Source: Mytilus californianus (lineage: Eukaryota; Mollusca; Bivalvia; Mytilida; Mytilidae). From it: 64,000 bases of DNA. Shown here in pieces: positions 45,101 through 60,100 of this stretch (positions are counted from its first letter, which is position 1; every line of letters starts with the position of its first letter). Location of the stretch: assembly GCF_021869535.1 (NCBI RefSeq), contig NW_026262690.1, positions 65,294,995 to 65,358,994 on the forward strand, given 5' to 3'. The position numbers and the translations under genes are program-made. The notes below the pieces were generated by a model that saw only the letters and a list, made by a program, of their open reading frames with translations, did no database searches and was not told where the DNA came from.

Positions 45101-48100
45101 CAATATTTTAAATTTTGTAATAAAAAAAAAGTAAAAGTAAAAGTAAAATCATAAAAATGTAATTACCATGTGGTGGTTTACCAGGTCTATCTAAGTCTGG
45201 TTTTCTTTATATCAGATATTCAATTCCAATAACAGAATTCTTTTCAATAGAAATGAACTTTTACAAAAAAACAAGTAGTATTTAGAATGAACTTGTTGTC
45301 TATTTTGCACCCCTCCTTAAGAGATAAGTCAGCCTGGTGTAAAACAAATTTTGTTTACAGTAGAAGAGATAGAAGATCTAAACAAATTGTGTAATGACTG
45401 TTTTCTACATCAGTGAAGGAATGTTATCTATAGAATGCCTCTATCTAATGTGTTTTTAATGGTTTTAAAGAATGATCCATTCCAATGTTAATTATAGCAA
45501 TTAGCAGTTAACTAGCAATGAATCAATTAACTTCTACACTTATAATAACAACTTTGTTGTTGTCCTAAACAGGTCAATTTGTTAATGCTTGGACGATGAA
45601 AGAGCTATTTCCTCCATACCAATATTTTTATTTATCAAGAAAAGTACAAATTGTAGATCTGAGCTATTTCTATCCTTGGTAAAAAATATAATACATTTGC
45701 AGACCCTAGGGAAATGCCTGTGCTATGCAGCAAACATTTTTCCACATTGATTTTTCCATCAGAAGACAATATCAACAAAATAATTTCTACTGTTTTGAGT
45801 TTTTCAGTTGAAAAATATAAATGATTAGTAATAATTATTTTCCAACATTCAAAAAAGTGACAAGCAAATCCTCCACATATTTAACGACTGATAAGCATTT
45901 TCTTATTTCAAAATATCAAGAAATTTTAGAAGCAAGCGAAAACTTCTTTGAAATACTGAAAAAATCAAAATTGATGTCACATAAGGGATGAAATAAAGAA
46001 AAATTGAACAGTCTAGCTTCAGAACTGTAGCATTTGCATGTTTTACATTTTTTTTTCACAATATAAATAAGCTTAAAGGTAAGGTTAAACTGAACTTTTA
46101 ATGCTCCTGTCTAACATCAATAAAGATATATAAATCATGTTCATATTTTCCCTATAAAAACCATGCCTAGTCTTTTTAGACAGAAATTTGATGATATGAC
46201 ATTAAAAATACAATTAAACTGATGTTACATTACAATGCAGAAAGTGTGACGCTATCATAGTCAAATAATCCTCTGTCTAATCATTAAATCTACATGCAAT
46301 GGGTTTCAAGTGCATAAACCTTTGCCAGATCTAGATAGAAGATTTAAAAGTTAGGTAAAGAATTCCATTCATTTCAGTACTTATGTGACAATCAGGAATA
46401 AAATATTACCTGGCTTAGTTACCTGTCTACTTTACATCTGACAATTTTACATCTACGTTGATATATCAGGTGCTATATATGCATAATTTTTACAAGGAAA
46501 CATATAAAAATTCAGAACTGTGATAAAACTACTAAAGATTTATAACCAGCTGCACATATTACAAGAAAGAGATAAAACAAGGCTCACGATGATGATGACT
46601 TTTAACTTTTGAATTATAAAATAATAAACTTCTAATAAATATGGAAATGTGGATAATAACTAAATTCAATTGATTTAAATCTTAGCTTCTTCCTGTTATA
46701 AATCTCTAACATTTTAAGTCCATTATTATAACTATGTACTAAGAAAAATTACATCTATCATAAAATCATCTCATTCTAGATTCTCTGCTTAATAGTTTCT
46801 TTAATCATACAGTGAAAAGTTGATGCTGTTTAAAATGATCAAGCCAGAATATTTTCCATAAAATCATTGGGGGAAATTGAAATAGTGTGTTCTTCATTTT
46901 TTCTAAAAAATCTTTATGATAAAAAAGAAATACATACTTTTCTTGTTGGCTATTTGCTAGAGAAAAACTTTAATTCTGGCAATACAAAAAGTTCTGATTT
47001 ACAACAAATTCCCATATGTATAACAAGAGAAGTGCAAAATGTATTTTCCCCTATAAAATTTACACAAGTCGTGCTTTTTGATATGGAAATATCTTTGTAA
47101 AACATTTAATACCAGCATCCCTTTTTTAATGATTGCAATTTATACAGAGTATGACAAAAACCTAATCAAGCTTTTAAATAAAGGCAACAGTAGTATACCG
47201 CTGTTCAAAAGTCATAAATCGATTGAGAGAAAACAAATCTGGGCTACAACTAAAACTGAGGGAAACACATCAACTATAAGAGGAAAACAATGGAACAAGA
47301 GAAACACTAAACTGCAACAAAAAGAAAGACCAACATACATAGAAACGCATTTTAAGTGTGCATTATGCTGGGTAGGACCTATAACCTTAAAATTAATTGA
47401 AATTAAGCATAATTTAAATAAACAGTGGAGTTTACATCTTTGATTTGGGCCCTTGACCTCTGCTTAACCGTTGTCCTTTGACCATTTACAAAATTAGAAG
47501 AATCCTTTCTCCATTTGGATTTTGTATGGTATTTGAATAAAACCTGAAGCCTGTATTATGTTTTTTAGGATTGGATGAAATTATTTCTATTTTGTGTACT
47601 TTCTATCTTTCTATACATGAAATACATGCTAAGAAAATAACTCATACATGTTCTCTAAACAGATTATTAATTTCAGTACATCTACAGTCATTAATAAGTT
47701 GGCAAAATGAAAATAAAAACCACAGTATAGCAACATGGCTTCATATAACTTAAACTCTTTTTAAGTACAGTTGTAGTTCCTCATTAAGGTAAAATTTTAT
47801 AAGATTTAGTTTAACCTTACTATAAAAGTTATTCATTCAAAATCTCATATTTTTTTTCTTTTTCTGTATAATCAAGAGGTTCAAAAGGAATGTAAATATA
47901 AAATATGACAAGGTTGATCTTGATCTGACAATGTGTAATACAACTCCCATCAGTTCACTTGGATTTATTTACAGCGCCCTCAGAGACAGCACCAGCATCT
48001 TGTTGCATTAAAATTAGTATCAAGGTTTTAATGAAGACAATGAAACCTGAATTTAATAAACAAGACTATAGGACCAGGTAGCCTCTGCAGAGGTCCTTCA

Positions 48101-51100
48101 TGGAATGTCCCTTTGCAGCACCCACATTTTATTTGATAAAAATAACGAATATAGAAAACAAAAATCGGTAAACTTTTTCATTAAATATATCTAGTCCTAC
48201 TAGATGCCTGAAGCCCATAAATATAGACTGAACACAGTCAATAGAAAGAACAGGAAATCTACCCAAGAAATATTGATTCTATGGATCAAAATACTTCCCA
48301 TTCATACATACCTTATCTAGACTATTTTAACATTGATTAAACTGTTTATAGCACAGTATAAATAGGAAATATTTAATTTTAAAGAGAGTATCAGTTAGCC
48401 TACTGGTATATACTTAATATTTTCATTTATTTTGTTCTTCTCTAATCTGTTTTTCTCTCCTTTATACATTTCTCCTTATTTCTCATTCTTTTTAAAGAGA
48501 TTACAAATATATCTTTCGCAATGTCCACTCTTTCATGCTTGTCATCATTAAGCAGTAGTCACCCTCTTATCCACTTGCAATCCCTTATTATTATTATTTT
48601 ACTCTAGTCCTTTTACGCTCCTTATAATCACTTCTCTTTCCTGCTCCATCCCTTTCTCCCAATTGTAATTTATCCCTTTTTTCTTAATTTTCACTCATTT
48701 CTTTTTGATATCTTGCAACTTCCTACTTCCCTACCTTTCTTTCATTCCCAATCCCTATTTCTGTAATAGTATCTTTCTTACTGTCTCAATGGTCTGTTCA
48801 GTGCAGGAGGTCAATGGTTTGATCTCCAGCTGGGCCAAACAACTTTCAAAATGGATTTGCTGCTTCTTCAGCAATCACGTTAGGAAGAGCAAAGGCTGGT
48901 TGATTCAGAGTCAGAATAGTATGTCTGACTAGGTTCAGGTTGATATGTCTTCCAGTAGACTGTTACCTTGTGAGTTAGCATATTAAAAGTCTGACTAAGC
49001 ATGCCAGACTGCTGCTTGACATAATGAAGCCAACAATCAATCTTCCTTTCCTACTTTTACTATCTTATAAACCCCCACCTGTCCTGCTCTTATTTTATCT
49101 CCTATGCCATTTTCCCTTGCAGTCTGTACCCTTACCTGTTCTTCTGATATCATCCCTTTTTCATAGATACTGAGATTAGTGGCCAACAAAACACAAAAAT
49201 ACATTTCTCCAAATTACTCCATACCATTTTTTTTTATTACTTTCAACAGCTTGTAAATTCTTTTATATATATGAATAAAACAATATGTGGGGTACATATC
49301 ATTGAGACAGCAAACCAACAGACACCACAAGGTCATCATAAAGTCTTCATCGTCATTACACAAGTGTCTAAACAATATACCAAGGTCTAAATTGTACTAA
49401 ATGTAAAAAGCTTTAACAGTCTAAAAAATTTGTGAAGAAATTAAACATCAAATGTGCTGAAAATATTTCGGTTTCATCCAAAATTATTTTTTAAAGTTTT
49501 TAATGTACCAGTAGCTTTTTTTTTAAATTGGGACTTGTTTAGGCCTACATGTGTTATGCTTCAAACAAGAGAAAAACATGAAAAAAGTAAAAAGGGTTGA
49601 AAAGAGTCATGAGCTTCAGGACTGTAATCAACAAACTAACTACTTAGGTGGTCTAAAACAATGATTCTGAAAAGTAAAATTGAAATACTAATTAGAATGT
49701 AAGGAGTTTATCACTTTCTGCACTTGATTTAGTAGTAGGTGTATACATATACTGCAAACCCTTAATGATAAGAGAGCAGTAAAGAAAGATATAGATATGT
49801 AAACCAGATGAAATCTAAACTCTTTGATGATAATTCTTAAGGTTTATATAACATGCAACAGAGATAAATTACCTAAAAATGCATACATGTAGACCTTGAC
49901 ACATTGTAAAAACACCTGTCTATCTTGTAGACTATATCCTGACCTCTACATGTCTTTTTGGTTATTTTTATCATAGGGTTGCAGTCTGATAGACATGTGA
50001 TTTACATCACTATTTATTCATATATACATGTATTAAAATGTTATAGATACATGTACCATTATATAGGTAATTTTATGTTTTATAAATGAACCACATTTAC
50101 TTTTTTATTAGCAGAAACAAAAGTTGACATGAAAATATACGTGCACTTGGTACACTACTTGTAACAGATTGTCACTTGACATTTAAGGACAAACGACAAG
50201 TTACTGAAATAGGGAACAAATTGTTCTTATAAACTAAAGATTGGAGAGCACCTGTCAGGTTTTATGTTTTATTAATACATGCATCACTAGCAAGAACTAT
50301 ATTCTATATTACTTCCACGGTACATGTATGCCATGGTTGGATTGCATAAAATGAGAAAAAAGAATATTGGTGCAATAAAGATTACCAGTAAATGCACAAA
50401 AAGTACTATAAACAGTCAAGAGTCCAAGTAATTTTGGGGCCTTATTCGATTATCAAACCTTATTATGCCAGGACTTGATCAAATCCTTAATCAACACAAG
50501 AAATTTTGAACACAGAAAGGCAAGACTCTAGACTGTAACTAATACAAGTTGTAGGGATGACATAATTGTCTATTGAAAGATTGTAATCAAATATCAGTCA
50601 ATTTGTCAATTTTTTAAATAGATTAAATCAGTTGTAAATAAATACAAATGTATTTTTAAAAGCTTGATATCTTGTTCGAGCATCTTCCAGGAAATGATAT
50701 TTACTAATTCATAGTCAGTGACATAGACTGCTCATATTTCATTTGTACCTTCTGCACATTGAAGAAGAAACTTGTTTTCCCCGCACCCTAGAAAAACACA
50801 TACAATCATTGGCAGTTAGTTGGTTTGACCTTACAAAATTCAACAGATCATCAGTTGCAACGTTTTCATTCAAAGTTTAAGTGTAAGCTATAATGTGATA
50901 TCTGTTATCCTTTAAGCAGTGATTATTACAGTTGTAGATGAACATGTTTATCATTCAAATATTACTTTTCTCTTTCAATTGACCTGAGACATATAATACA
51001 TTATTATTATATGTCTCTGAATTGACCAATCCAAAAATGGTATGTCACTTTTTTGGACTTTCCAGCCGTCAAGTGACAAGACCTCATTTATGAAAACACT

Positions 51101-54100
51101 GAAAGTCTAAGACTGCAGAACATAATTTTTTGGGACTGAAGTTACATTTCAAAATTGCTCCATTGTGAAAAGACAGGACACAGTGAATTTATTTTATCAT
51201 TTGATAGACTACCAGTTACATACAAAGACATTCCTCAACAGACACAAAAATTGTAATAAAATAATTTTTCATGCATTTTTCATAAATAGATCACACTCGA
51301 GAGAGTAGAAATTATGTGTTAATACTCCATGGATCCTTCACCAAACACAAGAAATTGGCAGAGAGCAAACATTTTTAACACAGTCCAAGAATGTCCCAAC
51401 ACTGTCATTCAAACAAACTTGAACCATGGTGATGCATACATTTTTCGGTTTACATATTTTTATTAAGGAATATACAAATACATTTAAAATTGATATGGAA
51501 AAAGCCTTTATTCAGCTTATGTTAATCGATCTCCTGCATACATTCTTGGGCTATCTCACTTTGATCAGCATGTATAAATGCAAGGGTTGACATAAATTTA
51601 ACCACACAATCTTAAGTCTACTTATTTATACGAAATAACATGAATTCACTTTCTAAGACAGTACTAACAACAAAGGCCAGTTTTTTTTCCTAGGGACAAT
51701 TCAACATAACTGATACGTATGAACACTTTAGGTTTTATTTGGAAATTCGATTTTCACTATAGAATTAAACTTTTTGGACAAGAAGTTACTGAAAAAAATC
51801 ATAATGCCAGTTTGCTTACTGAAATATCAGGGGAGAACACTATAAGAGTAGAGTTGTGGTGATTTTGCTAATGTTGCAACATCAAAATGACACAAGAAAA
51901 AAAAAGAAGCTTTTTTTAAAGATTGAAAACATTTACTTATGAGGCTTTGAGGTTCATTTTTTATTTATTGTGGTGGGAGTACTGGTAGAAAATATTCCTT
52001 TATCATTAGAATTTTTTACTAGCATAGAAAACAAATAATAATGAAAGTTATAGACTAAAGTTATAACATTCAAATACATTAAAATAATAACCGAACTATC
52101 TGTAAAAATGGGAGAAGCTCACTTCCCTATTCAACAACCTATGTCAACAGATAAAAAGTACTAACATTAATAAAATTCTTTCTAAAATAATATAAAAAAA
52201 AATAACAATCAACAGATAAATATTTAATTCACATTATACTATCTCTTTACATGTATCTCTGTTAGAAGTTAAATAAATTTTTATTCCAATTCAGAAAATT
52301 AATTATGTAATATGAAATAATAATAACATTACCTCCTGAGATTCAGGTGCTGAGATCAAAGCGAAAAACATCCAGACTGTTTAGCGAAAAAAAATATTAC
52401 ATCCCAATTAAATCATAATTAGCACATTAATGACACAAACATTCCTGAGAAGTAAAAGTGTCGACTGGTTAAATCCCTCAGACAGACAAATACTAAGTCT
52501 CTAGACAGGTAAAAACTGATAGTACATATAATATAAATCTATTCCAACAATTCAATCAGTCAGCCGGTCAACTGCCAGAAATGATAGCAAAATGTCCCTT
52601 TTCACTCCATTTCATGCTCAGTGAAGTGGACAGTATTTATTAATTAAGTTAAAGTGCATGTACTATATTAATCCCACGACAGGTAAAAACGAAACAGGTA
52701 TGAAAACTGATACTATTTAAAACAATTACAGGTGTGACATCATCTCTAAACTTATCTGAGCTTTAACAAATTTTGATACACAGATCAGATATGCTATGCC
52801 TCGGATCAAAGTAAAATAACTTTCATATATCTCCTTACACCTGTTCAGAACATAAGTCTTATATACCTGTAAAAAACTGATCAAGGAAAAAGTCCTTGTA
52901 CAAATTCTACACAACAAATAGAAATGTTATTATTTCTTAAACTTTTTGACAATATTGATCAAGGTTATGATTCTCTTTAAAAAAAAAAACAGGAAATGAG
53001 TTCTCTATGAGACTTGTTTATTGTTGTTCTAACAGGACAGAAAACATGATCGGCCAATTATTTGATTTATATATGTCATAATTGTGTATAATAATGATTA
53101 CTTTGAAATCAGTAAATAAACTAATAACCTAGGATATTATTTATAATGTCCCTGAGTAAATATGTATTGAAAGGAATTTGAGATAAAGACCTTTAATGGG
53201 AGATATTGATCCTATAACCTGCTATGGTTGTTTAAGCTCAGTCAAACAGAAAGTAAATCAAACACCTATTCAGTGCCCAGCTTCCCTCACATTTAAAGTT
53301 TTATTGTAAAATATTCTTCATCTTGAACTTATTTGTATCAATAGACTGACTGAAGTTTTAGATTTTTATAAATCCAGTGACCAATATTACACCTTAAACC
53401 TTTTTAGGTTAGGACAAGAATGGAGAATGGGAGGAGAATATATATTCCATTTACAAATTTCTGAAGAAAAGTTGAAGACAGATTAACACAATCAAAATGA
53501 CTCTCTGATAGTGAACTTTCCATCTGTATGTTTCATAATTATCTAATAAATCTGAAGTGTGGATTCTAATGATATACTATTTGCTGATTATAGCAGATTA
53601 CAAAGCAAAATGTACAATTTCTTCAGATATAAGGTTTCAATTCATCGAAGGTTATATAATGGTGACCAGCCATCACCAACAAAGGTTGTAAAGGTGACAA
53701 GCCATCACCAACAAAGCTTGTGATGGTGACAAGCCATAACCAACAAAGGATGTAATGGTGACCAGTCATAACCAACAAAGGTTGTAATGGTGCCCAGCCA
53801 TAAACAACAAAGGTTGTAATGGTGCCCAGTCATAAACAACAAAGGTTGTAATGGTGCCCAGCTATAACCAACAAAAGTTGTAATGGTGCCCAGTCATAAT
53901 CAACAAAGGTTGTAATGGTGCCCAGTCATAACCAACAAAAGGTGTAATGGTGCCCAGTCATAACCAAAAAAGGTTGTAATGGTGCCCAGTCATAATCAAA
54001 TAAGGTTGTAATGATGCCCAGTCATAACCAACAAAAGTTGTAATGGTGCCCAGTCATAACCAACAAAGGTTGTAATGGTGACCAGCCATCACCAACAAAG

Positions 54101-57100
54101 ATTGTAATGGCGACCAGCCATAACAAACAAAGGTCGTAATGGTGCCCAGTCAACCAGCAAAGGTTGTAATGGTGCCCAGCCATAAACAACAAAGGTTGTA
54201 ATAGTGCCCAGTCATAATCAACAAAAGTTGTAATGGTGCCCAGTCAACCAGCAAAGATTGTAATGGTGCCCAGCCATAAACAAAAAAGGTTGTAATGGAG
54301 GTTGTAATGGTGCCCAGTCATAATCAACAAAGGTTGTAATGGTGCCCAGTCAAAACCAACAAAGGTTGTTATGGTGCCCAGTCATAACCAACAAAGGTTG
54401 TTATGGTGCCCAGTCATAACCAACAAAGGTTGTAATGGTGCCCAGTCATAATCAAGAAAGGTTGTAATGGTGCCCAGTCATAACCAACACAAGTTGTAAT
54501 GGTGCCCAGTCATTACCAACAAAGGTTGTAATGGTGCCAAGCCATAACCAACACAGGTTGTAATTGGTGCCCAGTCATAATCAACAAAGGTTGTAATGGT
54601 GCCCAGTCATAATTGACAAAGGTTGTAATGGTGCCCAGTCATAATCAACAAAGGTTGTAATGGTGCCCAGTCATAATCAACAAAGGTTGTAATGCTGCCC
54701 AGTCATAACCAATAAAGGTTGTAATGGTGCCCAGTCATAATCAACAAAGGTTGTAATGGTGACCAGCCATCACCAACAAAGGTTGTAATGGTGCCCATTC
54801 ATAACCAACAAATGTTATAATGGTGACCAGCCATAACCAACAAAGGTTGTAATGGTGCCTAGTCATAACCAACAAAGGTTATAATGGTGCCCAGTCATAA
54901 CCAACAAAGGTTATAATGGTGACCAGCCATAACCAACAAAGGTTGAAATGGTGCTCAGCCATAACCAACAAAGGTTGTAATGGTGCCTAGTCATAACCAA
55001 CAAAGGTTGTAATGGTGCCCAGTCATAATCAACAAAGGTTGTAATGCTGCCCAGTCATAACCAACAAAGGTTGTAATGGTGCCCAGTCATAATCAACAAA
55101 GGTTGTAATGGTGACCAGCCATCACCAACAAAGGTTGTAATGGTGCCCAGTCATAACCAACAAAGGTTATAATGGTGACCAGCCATAACCAACAAAGATT
55201 GTGATGGTGCTCAGCCATCACCAACAAAGGTTGTAATGGTGACCAGCCATCACCAACAAAGGTTGTAATGGTGCTCAGCCATAACCAACAAAGGTTGTAA
55301 TGGTGCCAAGCCATAACCAACAAAGGTTGTAATGGTGCTCAGCCATAACCAACAAAGGTTATAATGGTGCCCAGTCATAACCAACAAAGGTTGTAATGGT
55401 GCCTAGTCATAACCAACAAAAGTTGTAATGGTGCCTAGTCATAACCAACAAAGGTTGTAATGGTGCCTAGTCATAACCAACAAAAGTTGTAATGGTGCCC
55501 AGTCATTACCAACAAAGGTTGTAATGGTGACCAGTCATAATTGACAAAAGTTTTAATTGTGCCCAGTCATAACCAACAAAGGTTGTAATCGGTTGCCCAG
55601 TCATAAACAACAAAAGTTGTAATGGTGACCAGCCATCACCAACAAAGGTTGTAATGGTGTCCAGTCCTAAACAACAAAGGTTGTAATGGTGCCCAGTCAT
55701 AACCAGCAAAGCTTGAAATGGTCACCAAAGACATTTTCTCATTTGTCATCTTTATGAAGATATAAATCTTGGTAACAGTGCAATATAGTAATGTTTCACA
55801 GGAAATATTACTGACTAAGAGCAATAGACAAACAAAGAATTGTTGTTTTAAAAATTTTAAAATAAAGATTAAAATAAAAGAAAATTCTGATTTTGCATCT
55901 GAGATTTATGTTGCCCAATGTTTTTATACTATTAATCTGTTTGTCTTTCAGTCACAGTTCTATCATTTTGGATTGCATTATAGATATGTTAAGCCATGGG
56001 GAAGCCTTTTTTGTACAGTTTACTAGCAAATCAACATTACAGAACAGATTACATAACGAGATGCACTTTTACACTTCCTGTTAAAACTGGAAGTATGTGC
56101 AAGTTTGATTGATATCAGGTATAGCCGTGATCATGGAAAAGCAAAAATCGTGAACAGTCATCTCTATATGTTTGTCTTGTTATGCTAAGGACATAGAAAC
56201 TATCTACATGTGCGTTTTGTCAGCACTGGCTAACAAAAACAACTACAAAGAAGATCAAGCTTTTAAGAATTTGAACAGAAAAGGAGTTATGGCCAGACTT
56301 AGATTTAACAAAAACCACAATAGCTTACTTTAGACAAACACTATTTAATCCCAATCTCTGTAAGCATTCAAGATTAACCTAAAATTCAGTTAAGCAAAAA
56401 AAAATAATCTTGATTACCACACAATCTTAACCTTGGATTACTGTGAATGTAAACATTAAAATTTCTCTCAAGTAGTGTGTTGATAAAGGTGCCTCTTCAA
56501 TTTTCCCATAGTTATGATTGTCAAATTAAAGATTGTATGTTACTTTATACAGTGTTTTCAATTGAATTCAGTTTGGAGAACCAGAAATAACACTTTAACT
56601 CCTGCACTGCCTGTTAAACTATAAAACATTTTACAATCAGTATAACACTACTAAGGAGATGTGGTAAGATTGCAAATGAGACAACTATCCACAGTAGAAC
56701 AAATGAAGTGGAATCAAAGCTGTTATAGGTCACTGTATGGCCTTCAACGATGAGAAATATCCATAATGTATAGTAAGCTATAATCTAAAAATGCTGTTAA
56801 AAACTGTATTTTTTTATCTTGTACACCAATGGTTGCATATTAAAGATATTTGTTAGTTAATCAAAAGACAGATGTGGAATCTTAAACACCATAAAGGTTG
56901 GCCATATTTGAAAAAGATTACGAAATCACGACTATTGCAGACACCAAGACAAAAATACTTGGCGGAAACATTAAATCATATTATCTAAGAATATCCAATT
57001 ACATTTGGTCCAAGACCCAAGATTACAGCAAAACTTTCACCAGTTTTATGATAAGTACAAATCCAAAATATTTTTCTAAGCCATTCTACTTCTTAACTGT

Positions 57101-60100
57101 TTTATTATCCATGATCAATTTGTCCACTAGAGAGGCAACTTCATGATCCTTTCACAACACAAACGTAGCTTGCAAAATGTAAAAAACCCAAACCAAAAAT
57201 TAAAAAGAAATGTTTGATGTTATTGTTAGTAGGGAATAACATGAATACATGTATGTACAGACATTTCCCATCTTTCTTGTAATGTCTTATACAATGTCAA
57301 ATTCTATTTATAAGCTTGTGCGAAAATTTGGCTCTATTTTGTCATTTCAATTTGTTAAAAGTCATGGTTTATTATGACATTAACCATGATTACTCAGTAC
57401 TTATCTCATAATTGTCTTCCATTCATACATCTTTATAATAAATGATATATAATTGAATCTAAAACCGACAAAAATTACGATTTTTTTCATATTTAAAGTA
57501 TTTCATAACACTTCTTCACAACTATCTCCATTCAAATATTAATTTCTAAAGATCATTCATATCAATGTTAAAGACCATACATAAAAAAGATTTTTTATTG
57601 GTAATTAAATGTTGTTAAAATACAGTTATGTAATCAGATTTGACAAAAATAGACTACCAACATTTTATTGTATAGATTTTCATCACAAGATTAAACTTCA
57701 AGGCAATTAAAGAGCCATGAAAGTATTCTGCTAAAAATCATTTATTGATATGTTAAAAGAGTTTAATTTTTTAGAGAAAACTTTAACATGTGTTGGTCTT
57801 TTTCTCCACTAAATTAGCTCTCTCAGGGTGTGAACTTATGGATGGGCATATACTATCATGTAAATTTATCATTTTTAATGTTCTCAATGATTAAATATCT
57901 ACATTTTATCTTGAATACCATAATAGACATTATTTCTAGTTTCATTTCAAGTCTGCATTTTAAAATAAGAATGCACCACATGCACAGCTTTAATGTATAA
58001 ATCAAATATTGCAATTACCATCAAGTTTTATAACAGATCTCATATAAATATTATTCAAATTTCTTGCAAGTGGTAATTTTATTTTTTTATTTCATATATA
58101 TGGTTTTGAAACAAAGTTACTTATGTAAACCAAATAAATTCACCTCTTCCTGTTTCCAAGAACCATTAAAAGAAAATTGGTAAAAATTTGTTTGAGTTTG
58201 AATGTAAAGTCAATTAAAAATCAATTAAAAAAAGGGTTTAATTCTGAACTGTCAATCAAAAGTAAGCCAAAGATAAGAGAAACTTCATCTGTAACTCATC
58301 ATTTTACAACTAAGCTAGGGGAATTGTTTGCAAAGTTGACAAAATGGCACCCCTCTTTTGCCTCCATATAAAACAATGGCAAAATCCATGATTTGCTTAG
58401 GGAAACCCTTGAAGTAATTTGAATAAAAAAACCAAAATGATGTACACTATGCATTGGCCAATGGCATTATATTGTTCAGATTGAGATTCTGAATAAATTC
58501 AAATAAGGGATTAATACAGAATTGGTACTTAAAATTTGTTCTTTCCTTTTCAGAACTATATCAAAATACACTGATTAATTTTGGTTTTGTGTTTGCTAGA
58601 GTAGAACATCCCATGCCAGTCATGTTTAAAACCTGAATTTTCAAAGAAATTTTTTATCAATTATGATGATAAGTAGCATTTGTAGACATATATACATGTT
58701 ACACAAGGAAAGGTTGACATAATAGACAGCATCAATCCAATCCTTCAAATACATGCTCAGTTTTTTATTATCAGACCTTATAAAGCTATATCCACAAGTC
58801 CAACAGTCAGTACTTCATTACTGGCACGAAAATACAGATATTGGTTGACAAATATGTGCTTTTACAAAATTATGAAAATCATTTTAAATTAAAGAATAAA
58901 TTTCCTTCATGAAAGCTCTGATTTCTTGTATGGATTTGGTTATTCTTTAGGACCTTTTTGGTTTTATCAGGTCTTTAACTTTCATATTAGGTATTTTATC
59001 ATCAAATATTTTGGCCTGGATTATCACTGAGGAGCCATTAATTGTCAAAAATGAACATCTGGTGCCATAAAATTGGTACCATTAATGTTGTTACTACCAC
59101 TGGGTTAATCCGAGGGTATCACCAGCCCAGTAGTCAGTACTTTGGTACTGGTATGGAAATACAGATATTGTTTGATTGGCATTCGTCACAACTCGGCTGA
59201 TTCCTTTCCTTAATGGATAGAAGAAGAGTAGCGGATTCACCCGAGGATTGCCGATTGGTTTGATTGGTTGCTCTTATAAAATTTTGGAAATAATTTTGAA
59301 TTAGGGAATATTTTCTCCTACATGCAAAGCTTGTATTCCTTGTCCAGATTTGGCTTTACTTTAGGTCTTTTTTGTTTTTGTCAGCTCTTCAACGTTTATA
59401 TTAGGTTTTTGATTTTGGTTTGAAGCATCACTGAAAAGACATTACATGTAATTAGAAATGTGTACTGTTATAGTTTTTATTGGTTTGCTGTCTCATTAAT
59501 ATTTACCCTAAATCTCTTTCAATTCATACTATATACAAACAGTTAGGGAGCCTACTTTGACCTTACATAGTTGACACTAACAGTGGTGTAAATATAATCC
59601 TAATTACAGTTTAATGTTCTTATTTGTCATTACATTAGATCTATCATACTACCATGACTACATAGGTAATTTAAGGTAACAAACTGTCATTCTATTTTAT
59701 CATTGTCAAATCATAACATTATTTATTTTATAATAAAAAAGTCAGGTTTGTTGAACAAAGTTAAGAAATTTCTAAAATGTAAGAAAATGCCAAATTACTA
59801 CATGAAAGTTAAAGAATCTCTTACCAAAAGAATATTTATCTTTCTGACAAAACTTCAAACTATTTTCAGATTATTCAACTTCATAGTTAAGCTATATTCA
59901 TATACAGTAATTTCATAATGATTTTAATTCCCCCCTCACTTTTCATAACCAATAATCAGTTGACGTTCAAAACATTCTTTAACACTTTAATGAATATCCA
60001 TTTCTGACTAAAAAATTAATTACAAACCTGTTCACTGTCCTCATCATGTAGCATCCTTATACAATAACATCTTGACGTTCTTGTTTTGAATTGTGGCACC

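Larger units (their letters stand above)
39626..60027 (-). other. ASPP intron 1 (about 20.4 kb)
   Basis: Donor GTTTGT at 60027-60022, acceptor TTTTGCAG at 39633-39626. Contents are a LINE 3' fragment (39.7-40.4 kb), mollusc repeats at 40.9-41.4, 43.4, 44.1, 47.2, 49.3 and 56.7 kb, a V-SINE-like element at 48.8 kb, a possible 39-nt exon at 50.75 kb, the 32-bp minisatellite at 53.65-55.73 kb and a mussel repeat pair at 58.8-59.5 kb. The stretches about 41.5-43.3, 45-47, 49.4-53.6 and 57-58.7 kb show only AT-rich sequence without other supported features. Confidence 0.7.

Noticed and set aside
53648-55725. CRISPR-like array of regularly spaced repeats
   Set aside because: There are no unique spacers; the units abut directly, and the genome is clearly animal.
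55093-55824. Trp/Leu/His-rich open frames on the minus strand
   Set aside because: They are produced by the 32-bp minisatellite, whose unit cycles through all three frames.
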